64,000 nucleotides of DNA from Barnesiella sp. An55. GTDB taxonomy: Bacteria; Bacteroidota; Bacteroidia; Bacteroidales; Barnesiellaceae. The position numbers were made by a program, and so were the translations under genes. The notes below the pieces were generated by a model. The model was not told the DNA's origin. It worked only from the letters and a program-made list of their open reading frames with translations, and did not search any database. The stretch spans positions 124,001 to 188,000 of the forward strand of contig NZ_NFHZ01000004.1 of assembly GCF_002161555.1 (NCBI RefSeq), in the 5' to 3' direction. Of the stretch, positions 35,095 to 41,591 are shown one piece after another; positions within the stretch are counted from its first letter, which is position 1, and each line of letters begins with the position of its first letter.

Positions 35095-37719
35095 ATGAGG
35101 AAATTTTATCTACTGGTACTTTTCTCTGTGTTTGCGTCAATTCCGTTTGTGGCCAATGCAAATTCGGGGAAAAGGCTCGATCATGTAATCGTGTATGCAG
35201 GCGACGAAGTGAGTTCAAAGACTATTTATATCTATAACAGCGATGGTTCTTTGAAGCAGACCGAAACGCTGATGCCCGACAACAATGGAGAATTGGCCAA
35301 TAACTCTCAAGAAGTGTATGGCTATGATTCCGAGGGGCGCATCACCGATTACGAGAGCTATGTGTGGCATGCCTCGTCGATGACCTGGCGGGGTAATACG
35401 AAAGATGGAGCCAAGACTCATACCACTTACGATACCGAAGGCCGTGTAGCCGAGGTCGATTACTACAAGTGGGACTCCTCTATCGAAAAGTGGGGCGAGC
35501 ACGTCTATATGCATGGGGTCTATACCTATAAAGACAACACCGCTACCGAGGATCGTGAAAAGTGGCTGAACAACCAGTTTTCTGTGGCCGACCGTCGCTG
35601 CTATGTGTATGACGACCAGGGGCGCACAATCAACCTGGTGCGGTACAACTACAAGTTTAGTTTCGAGGCAGGCGATTACATCTACGAAGCTACCGACAGC
35701 ATCTGCTACAGCTACGACGACCACAACAACATCACCGAGCAAAGTTCGTTCATGAATCTGGGCGACGGTACATGGATGTTGGGCGAGAAAATGAAATATG
35801 AATATACCTATGACGAGTATGACAATATTGCTACTCAAACCAGCTATCGTTGGGAAGACTGGACCAGCAGCTGGATGTCGGGTTCGACCTTGACCTACGA
35901 GAATCACTACCTGGCCGATACCGACACCTACGACCTGCCCTACACCTGCGATTACTCGCAAGAGGGAGCCCTCGAGGGTACCAGCACGGTCGATGGCAAT
36001 GCCGACGGAAATACGTGGAGCCTCGAAAACGGTGCCTTGGTTTGTACCTCGACAGTAGCCTCCGAAGCTCCCGATATCCTTTATACGCCGGCTTTGAACA
36101 TGTCGTCGGCTACCGAGGTCAAGGTGGCTTTCAATGCCCGATTGGCCAACGATTGCGACTCGGCCCAAATACAGATGATCCTGTGCAGCAACGACGAAGA
36201 TCTTACTCCGCAGGGCGCTATCGGCAACATTCGCACCATCAGGCCTGGCGAGGGTTCCGAGATTGTAGGCTATGTTGTTGCACCGCAAGACGGGGCCTTC
36301 CGCATAGGTATCTGCTTCAACAATAATCTGCAAGGGGCCAAGGTCGCCATCGATACCCTGTCGGTTTACAACTATCGCCCCTCCAATACACCTATGGAGC
36401 CCTACGGAGTGAGTGCCATTGCTGCCAACGACCAGTCGTTGCAGGTACAACTCGACTTCTATGCTCCGGTCTATACGATTGCCGGCGAACCTCTGGGTAG
36501 TGTCGATAAGATGGAGGTTTACCGCAACGGATCGGAAGAGCCGGTCTATACGACCGGCGCCGTAGGCTCTTCGCTGGTAACTCGTTGGATCGACACCAAT
36601 GCCGTGAAGGGTGAGAATACCTACAAGATATATGCCTATGCCAATGGGCAGAAGAGCGACCCGGCTACTATTTTGGTTGTGGCCGGTTATGCTCGTCCCG
36701 CCGAGGTGAAGAACCTCTCGATTGTCGAGCAGGCCGACTGCTCGTGCATCATCTCCTGGGACAAACCCGAGGGTATCGATGGCGGCGAGATGTATGACTG
36801 TCCCATCTATTATACGGTAATTCGCAACAACGAAACAATTGTGGCCGATGCCGTTACCGAGACATCGGTAGTCGATAATACCATCTCGTGTGAGTATGGC
36901 CAGACTCCTGTGTTCTATGTGATTCTGTCGAGCAACCTCTCGGGCGAGGGGCACCGCACCTACTCAGACCTCTATTTCGTAGGTGTTCCCTACAACGCTC
37001 CCATGGTCGAGTCGTTTGTCGGTGGAAACATGAGCTACCTCTGGTTGACCGATAAGATCGAAGGTCTCGACAGCGGTTGGGGTATAGGCAATCAGGCCTA
37101 TTCGCCCGACGCGCAACCGCAGGATGGCGACGGGGGGCTCGCTTCGTTCATGGCCACAAATGTGAGCGAGGGAACCAAGACTCGCCTCACCAGCGCCAAG
37201 ATCAATATCAGCAACCTCACCGAACCGGCTTTGGGATTCTACGTGTACCAGACTACGGGCGAGAAGAGCGGCGATAACCTGGTTGTAGAACTGTCGAGAA
37301 ACAACGGGACCTTTGAGGCCGTGACCGAGCCCATTTACATCTCGGGCAACGAGACCGAGGGTTGGGTGAAGAAAATCATCCCGCTCGACGCCTACAAGGG
37401 CGAGACGGCATTGCGCCTGTCGTTTGTGGGCGAGGCTGTCGATGGAACAACCAATATCAACCTCGATCACATCATGATTCAAGAGCGCTCGGTAGTAGGT
37501 GTGGCCGAGCACACGGCCGACAAGCACCTGGTATATGCCACGGCCGACGGTCAGATTGTAGTCAAGACTCAGGCCGGCGATGAGTGCCCGATCGATATCT
37601 ATAACCTGAGTGGGCAGAAGGTCTATGCCACCCAAGGTGGCGAGGTGGTTGTCGATATCGAGCCCGGAATCTATGTTGTCGATGTGGACGGTGCCCGCTA
37701 CAAGGTAGCCGTGCGATAA
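35095..37719 (+). CDS. Large secreted protein with YD-like repeats, anchor-type domains and a type IX-like C-terminal sorting domain
   Basis: An 874-residue protein with a signal peptide (about 1-22, VANA). Residues 75-290 contain at least five repeats of the pattern YxYDxxGRIT...Y (YGYDSEGRITDYESYVW, TTYDTEGRVAEVDYYKW, YVYDDQGRTINLVRYNY and others), reminiscent of RHS/YD repeats or DUF3836-like domains. Beta-rich lectin-like regions follow (about 330-440 and 640-800), separated by fibronectin-like segments. The last 75 residues (IYNLSGQKVY ... GIYVVDVDGARYKVAVR) look like a type A type IX sorting domain, which would target the protein to the surface. It has no same-strand neighbours. Confidence 0.8.
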   Translation: MRKFYLLVLFSVFASIPFVANANSGKRLDHVIVYAGDEVSSKTIYIYNSDGSLKQTETLMPDNNGELANNSQEVYGYDSEGRITDYESYVWHASSMTWRGNTKDGAKTHTTYDTEGRVAEVDYYKWDSSIEKWGEHVYMHGVYTYKDNTATEDREKWLNNQFSVADRRCYVYDDQGRTINLVRYNYKFSFEAGDYIYEATDSICYSYDDHNNITEQSSFMNLGDGTWMLGEKMKYEYTYDEYDNIATQTSYRWEDWTSSWMSGSTLTYENHYLADTDTYDLPYTCDYSQEGALEGTSTVDGNADGNTWSLENGALVCTSTVASEAPDILYTPALNMSSATEVKVAFNARLANDCDSAQIQMILCSNDEDLTPQGAIGNIRTIRPGEGSEIVGYVVAPQDGAFRIGICFNNNLQGAKVAIDTLSVYNYRPSNTPMEPYGVSAIAANDQSLQVQLDFYAPVYTIAGEPLGSVDKMEVYRNGSEEPVYTTGAVGSSLVTRWIDTNAVKGENTYKIYAYANGQKSDPATILVVAGYARPAEVKNLSIVEQADCSCIISWDKPEGIDGGEMYDCPIYYTVIRNNETIVADAVTETSVVDNTISCEYGQTPVFYVILSSNLSGEGHRTYSDLYFVGVPYNAPMVESFVGGNMSYLWLTDKIEGLDSGWGIGNQAYSPDAQPQDGDGGLASFMATNVSEGTKTRLTSAKINISNLTEPALGFYVYQTTGEKSGDNLVVELSRNNGTFEAVTEPIYISGNETEGWVKKIIPLDAYKGETALRLSFVGEAVDGTTNINLDHIMIQERSVVGVAEHTADKHLVYATADGQIVVKTQAGDECPIDIYNLSGQKVYATQGGEVVVDIEPGIYVVDVDGARYKVAVR

Positions 37720-37782
37720 TTGTCGAGTCAATTCCTCCAGAACGGGTAGGGCGTCGATAGGCAACTATCCGTTGGAAATAGA

Positions 37783-37830
37783 AGAAAAAAAGACGGGAGG
37801 CCCGGTCGTTGCAGACCGAGACCTCCCGTC
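37783..37830 (-). terminator. Terminator of the NlpE-like lipoprotein gene
   Basis: Stem of GACGGGAGG (37792-37800) with CCTCCCGTC (37822-37830) plus inner GGTC/GACC. On the minus strand it is followed by a run of T (plus-strand AAAAAAA at 37784-37790). It may also end the convergent secreted-protein transcript from the other side. Confidence 0.75.
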
Positions 37831-37864
37831 TTCCTCTCTATAAACCTAAAACAATATTGCAAGA

Positions 37865-38371
37865 TTACATTTTGTGCTTGTGGTGTTTCACCGCTTTAAG
37901 GCGGTGTTTTTCGGGTTTGGCCGGAGCCTTCATCTGGTCGTCGAGGAGTACGACAGTCGTGTCGCTCTCGACCCACAGGTTCACCGTTTGGTTCGAACCG
38001 CTGTCGGGTACCAGTTTATAGACTTTGGCCGCCTTGTTCTGAGGCGTGCCTCGCTGGAACATCTTTTTACCCTTGCTGCTCATCTGTTTGCCGGTTTGGC
38101 CATCGGCCGTCACATAGGTCTGGGTCATTTGATATACCCCGTTTACCGTGTCGATTTGCTGGGTGATGATTACCAGATAGTCGATGCTGTCGGTATTGCC
38201 CGACTCCGAAGGCACTACACCCTCATAGGCAAAGACCTCCATCATGCCGGTCGAGTCGGCACCTACGATTTCGACGGCTTCGCCCTCGTCGATCATTTGA
38301 TTCTGTTTATTGTTCGATTGGCAGGCGATGAGGGCCGCCGCAGCGAGAACTGTAAAAACAATTTTTTTCAT
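37865..38371 (-). CDS. NlpE-like lipoprotein
   Basis: A 168-residue lipoprotein (lipobox LIAC, Cys17). The mature part resembles the NlpE N-terminal barrel: FAYEGVVPSESGNTDSIDYLVII at the first hairpin and VNLWVESDTTVVLLDDQMK at the end. The CxxC that follows YEG.LP in enterobacterial NlpE is absent (VPSESG instead), so copper or disulfide sensing by that motif is not expected. The C-terminus is Lys/His-rich (KAVKHHKHKM). The start is taken at the MKK before the lipoprotein signal; the frame is open far upstream but overlaps the amidase gene. Confidence 0.75.
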   Translation of the reverse strand: MKKIVFTVLAAAALIACQSNNKQNQMIDEGEAVEIVGADSTGMMEVFAYEGVVPSESGNTDSIDYLVIITQQIDTVNGVYQMTQTYVTADGQTGKQMSSKGKKMFQRGTPQNKAAKVYKLVPDSGSNQTVNLWVESDTTVVLLDDQMKAPAKPEKHRLKAVKHHKHKM

Positions 38372-38420
38372 ATCGTTGTATAATTGGTTTTCTCCTATAA
38401 CATGTGTCGGGAGAAAAAGT

Positions 38421-38990
38421 TTATCGCGAGGAATAAAATTGTTGCAGAATCTGTTGTATCGAATCGACGTGCCAGCGGGCAATCGTGTCGCGACCCTCGG
38501 TCGAGAGCAGTATCTGGCAGTCGCTCTCGTTGTCCATGAACAGGTTTTCGGTGAGCAGGGCGGGGCAGATGCTCTCGCGCAGGATGGCAAAGTTGGCCTC
38601 TTTGCAGCCCCTGAAGCGCAGGTGGGGGAAGGCGAAGGGCCACCGCTGGCCGAATATGCGGGCATACTCGAGGCTGCGTGCGGCTCCCGGATAGGTGAAT
38701 ACTTCGCCGCCGCTTCCGCCACCGGCGTTGGCATGAACCGACACGAGCAGACAGTCGCCCTGGCGGGCCAACTGGTTGGCCCGCCGACAACGCTCCGCAA
38801 GCGCAATGTCGTTCTCCTCGGGTACCAGGCGGTGGCAGGCAATACCCGCCTCGTCGAGTCGGTGAGCTATGCGTGCCACGATGTCGCGGTTGAACTCCCA
38901 TTCGAGCAGTTGGCGCCCGTCGGGCCACACGGGCGATTTTTTCCCCGGCGTATTGTTGCCGTGGCCGTTGTCAAGAAGAATAGTAAGCAT
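38421..38990 (-). CDS. N-acetylmuramoyl-L-alanine amidase (Amidase_3)
   Basis: A 189-residue zinc amidase that splits the lactyl-peptide bond of peptidoglycan. Zinc ligands are visible: His in LLDNGHG (about residue 10), Glu in LEWEFNRD (about 30), and His in VSVHANAG (about 88); catalytic Glu in LLTENLFMDN (about 150). There is no signal peptide or cell-wall-binding domain, so export is unexplained; such short free forms occur in prophages and in Bacteroidales genomes. No phage genes are nearby. It is 49 bases upstream of the NlpE-like gene on the same strand, so the two may be an operon. Confidence 0.88.
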   Translation of the reverse strand: MLTILLDNGHGNNTPGKKSPVWPDGRQLLEWEFNRDIVARIAHRLDEAGIACHRLVPEENDIALAERCRRANQLARQGDCLLVSVHANAGGGSGGEVFTYPGAARSLEYARIFGQRWPFAFPHLRFRGCKEANFAILRESICPALLTENLFMDNESDCQILLSTEGRDTIARWHVDSIQQILQQFYSSR

Positions 38991-39171
38991 GGCAGGGTTG
39001 TTTTTTACGGTGTAAAAGTAGGGTGGGAGAGCCTTCGGTTTGTGGCATCACGATACAAACTCACCATATTTAGGTAGGGAGCAACGTCGGTTTCACCGAA
39101 AAAGGGGATTGCACAGGTGTCGCAAAAGCTGTTTCTTTGTACTGTCGAAAAGCAACGACGATTTATATATG

Positions 39172-39179
39172 TATCTTTG
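39172..39179 (+). promoter_or_regulatory. -7 promoter box of the hemerythrin gene pair
   Basis: TATCTTTG, 29 bases before the ATG at 39209 and only 8 before the ATG at 39188. No -33 box at normal spacing. Confidence 0.5.
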
Positions 39180-39208
39180 CCTGAGTAATGAACGAAAAAG
39201 AAAATAAA

Positions 39209-39904
39209 ATGTATAAACTGGGAGCCTATAGCCGAGACAACCAAATGAGCGATCTGGTGTGTGACAACTATCCCGTGTTGCTGGTCATGAGTCGCTTTGG
39301 CATTGCCCTGGGGTTCGGCGATAAAAGCATAGGGCAGGTGTGCGAGGAGAACGGTGTGCACACCGGGACCTTCCTGGCCGTGGTCAATCTGTTGCTCGAT
39401 GAGGGTGAGCCCGATGATTACAAGGGCGACATATCGGTAAGTGCCCTGTTGGGGTATCTGCACAACTCGCACGACTATTTCCTCAACTTCAGACTGCCGG
39501 CTATCCGGCGCAACCTGCTGGGAGCCATCGATTGTGGCGAGAAGGATATAGCCATAGCCATCCTGCGCTTCTTCGACGAGTATGTGGCCGAGGTACAGAA
39601 GCACATGCGATACGAAGAGACCACCGTCTTCCCCTATGTTACGGCTCTGTTGAGCGGTGTGCAGCCTGCCGGTTACAGCATTGACATCTTCAGTAAACGG
39701 CACGACCAGGTCGAGTCCAAGTTGACCGAGTTGAAAAATATACTCATCAAGTACTATCCGGCCTCGAGCAGCAACGAGTTGAACAGCGTCTTGTTCGATA
39801 TCTTTACCTGCGAGCAGGATCTGGCCTCGCACAACTATATAGAAGATTACCTGTTTGTCCCGGTCATTCGGGAACTGGAAGATAAAATAGAGAAAACGCG
39901 ATGA
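39209..39904 (+). CDS. Hemerythrin domain protein with ScdA_N-like N-terminus
   Basis: A 231-residue cytoplasmic protein. The N-terminal 50 residues (SDLVCDNYPVLLVMSRFGIALGFGDKSIGQVC) resemble the ScdA_N/DUF542 domain of iron-sulfur repair (RIC/YtfE) proteins but lack its CC pair. The rest is a four-helix hemerythrin bundle with the diiron ligand pattern: His in LHNSHDYF, HMRYEE, His in SKRHDQVE, and HNYIED. RIC proteins repair Fe-S clusters under nitric oxide or oxygen stress; a sensing role is also possible. The start at 39209 is preferred over 39188 because of the promoter position. It overlaps the LuxR-type gene by 4 bases (ATGA), implying coupling. Confidence 0.82.
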   Translation: MYKLGAYSRDNQMSDLVCDNYPVLLVMSRFGIALGFGDKSIGQVCEENGVHTGTFLAVVNLLLDEGEPDDYKGDISVSALLGYLHNSHDYFLNFRLPAIRRNLLGAIDCGEKDIAIAILRFFDEYVAEVQKHMRYEETTVFPYVTALLSGVQPAGYSIDIFSKRHDQVESKLTELKNILIKYYPASSSNELNSVLFDIFTCEQDLASHNYIEDYLFVPVIRELEDKIEKTR

Positions 39905-40518
39905 AGCCTGTTGTAAAAGTGATTGTAGCCGAGCCCTCGTTGATTATCCGTAAAGGGCTGCTCTCGGTGTTGAAGAAATTGACCACCATCAATATCGAGA
40001 CAACCGAGGTGGACGACATGCAACAACTCACCGCCTCGCTGGCCTGGCGTCGGCCCGATGTGCTCATTGTCAATCCCGGTCTGGCGGGCGTCGTGTCGGT
40101 CGTGCAAGTCAAGAAGGGAGCCGAAGGGGCCGCCCCCAAGTGCATCGCGTTGCAGAATTCGCTGGTCGATGCCTCGGTCTTGAAGATGTACGACGAGGTG
40201 ATCTCGGTCTATGACTCGGCCGAGCAGATAAGAGAGAAGTTCGACCGGCTGGTACACGCCGCCCCCGAAGAGCCGGTGCGGCAAGAACCGCTCACCGAGC
40301 GCGAGAAAGAGATCATTATAGGCGTTGTCAAGGGAATGACCAACAAGCAGATAGCCGAGCAGTTGTGCCTGTCGGCCCATACCGTCATCACCCATCGGCG
40401 CAATATCGCCAGCAAACTGCAGATACACAGCCCGGCAGGTCTCACGATCTATGCCATTGTCAACAAGTTTGTCGATATCAACGATATAAAAGATTCTATT
40501 TATAACCGTGAGGAGTGA
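39901..40518 (+). CDS. LuxR-type DNA-binding protein with degenerate receiver domain
   Basis: A 205-residue protein built like a NarL-type response regulator: receiver-like domain (about 1-120) and a C-terminal LuxR helix-turn-helix (about 140-200: LTEREKEIIIGVVKGMTNKQIAEQL ... SAHTVITHRRNI). The phosphoacceptor is lost: the strand that should end in Asp reads VLIVNPGL (Asn58), and the acidic pair is reduced to one Glu (VIVAEP). Phosphorylation is therefore unlikely. Coupling to the hemerythrin gene suggests that the signal comes from that protein (diiron/redox state) instead of a kinase. Its targets are unknown. Confidence 0.85.
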   Translation: MKPVVKVIVAEPSLIIRKGLLSVLKKLTTINIETTEVDDMQQLTASLAWRRPDVLIVNPGLAGVVSVVQVKKGAEGAAPKCIALQNSLVDASVLKMYDEVISVYDSAEQIREKFDRLVHAAPEEPVRQEPLTEREKEIIIGVVKGMTNKQIAEQLCLSAHTVITHRRNIASKLQIHSPAGLTIYAIVNKFVDINDIKDSIYNREE

Positions 40519-40555
40519 TTACTTCGTTATATAAGTTATTTGATGTTGTTTTTGG

Positions 40556-40588
40556 AAAAATCTGCCTATCGGTTAGGCAGATTTTTTT
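40556..40588 (+). terminator. Terminator of the hemerythrin-LuxR operon
   Basis: A 13-bp stem (40556-40568 with 40574-40586), five-base loop, T-run. It is 38 bases after the stop. Confidence 0.88.
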
Positions 40589-40635
40589 CTTCTTCTTTGC
40601 CTCTGCGTTCGTCTTTCACGGTCTTTGCATCGTGC

Positions 40636-40718
40636 GAAAATAGGAGTCGGTTCGGCAGAGATAAAATTGAAAACTGCGTTTTCCTTTGCCTCTGCCCTCA
40701 CCTTTTAGTATCTTTGCA
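40636..40718 (+). repeat. Third copy of the ~84-bp promoter-bearing repeat
   Basis: Aligns with the units at 8117-8290: same start (GAAAATAGGAG.CGGTTCGGCA), GAAAAC in the middle, and the CTCACCTTT..TATCTTTGCA end. It is preceded by a degenerate partial copy of the unit end (about 40596-40629, ending GTCTTTGCA), so this site also looks like a decayed tandem. The start codon of the HAD gene is 2 bases past the unit. Confidence 0.75.
40709..40716 (+). promoter_or_regulatory. -7 promoter box abutting the HAD gene start
   Basis: TATCTTTG ends 4 bases before ATG 40721. With Bacteroidota spacing the transcript would begin at or near the A of the start codon. Confidence 0.55.
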
Positions 40719-40720
40719 CT

Positions 40721-41518
40721 ATGGAAAAGAAAAGGGATATTAAAGCGCTGTTCTTCGATATCGACGGCACGCTTGTCAGCTTCAATACTCACCGTATTCC
40801 CCGTTCTACCATCGAGTCGCTCGAGGCGGCCCGGCAAAAGGGAATAAAGATTTTTATTGCTACGGGCCGACCGCTGGTCTATATCAACAACCTCAACGAT
40901 ATTGCTCATCTCATCGATGGCTATGTGACCACCAACGGTGCCTGCATTGTTATCGACGGGCAGGTGATTGCCTGCCATGCCATACCCGATGCCGATGTGC
41001 GCACGATGATGCGTTTCTGTGACGAACGTAATTTCCCCTGTATCCTGGTGGGCGAGACCGATGCTCTGCTCTATCGTGGCACGCACGAGGTCGAGGAGTT
41101 TTTCCATCGTCTGCTCGATTTGCAGCAGGTGTCGAGTCCTGTATCGCTCGAGGTGTTGTTGCAACAGCGCATCACCCAGATGACTCCCATCATTACGGCC
41201 GATGTCGAGGCCGAGATTATGCCGCATCTTCCTTCGTGTGTGTCGAGCCGTTGGTATCCGGCTTTTGCCGACGTGACGGCTCGCGGAGTCGATAAGGGCG
41301 AGGGCATAAAGGCGGTGGCCAGCCACTTCGGCTTTCCCGTCGAGGCGACCATGGCTTTTGGCGACGGCGGTAACGATACCCGCATGTTGCAGGTGGCCGG
41401 TATCGGGGTGGCCATGGGTAATGCCAACGACCCGGTCAAAGCGGCGGCCGACTATGTGACTACCTCGGTCGATGACGACGGGGTGAAGCACGCCCTCGAA
41501 TATTGGGGCGTGCTGTAA
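40721..41518 (+). CDS. Cof-type HAD-IIB hydrolase (sugar-phosphatase like)
   Basis: A 265-residue cytoplasmic phosphatase. HAD motif I FDIDGTLV (Asp nucleophile, about residues 13-20), motif II ATGRP (about 47-51), and the late motif FGDGGNDTRML (about 209-219) are intact, with an alpha/beta cap in between as in the Cof/YidA group. Family members remove phosphate from sugar phosphates, flavin precursors or similar; the substrate cannot be told. The start cannot be later, because motif I lies near the N-terminus, so the promoter box just upstream implies a leaderless mRNA. It is convergent with the hybrid sensor gene. Confidence 0.9.
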   Translation: MEKKRDIKALFFDIDGTLVSFNTHRIPRSTIESLEAARQKGIKIFIATGRPLVYINNLNDIAHLIDGYVTTNGACIVIDGQVIACHAIPDADVRTMMRFCDERNFPCILVGETDALLYRGTHEVEEFFHRLLDLQQVSSPVSLEVLLQQRITQMTPIITADVEAEIMPHLPSCVSSRWYPAFADVTARGVDKGEGIKAVASHFGFPVEATMAFGDGGNDTRMLQVAGIGVAMGNANDPVKAAADYVTTSVDDDGVKHALEYWGVL

Positions 41519-41591
41519 TAGCGTGCACGATATTGTCTGTCGCCCCTCTCATCTGTCGGGAGGGGGAAGGATAGGAGTAGGTGAGGACAAA

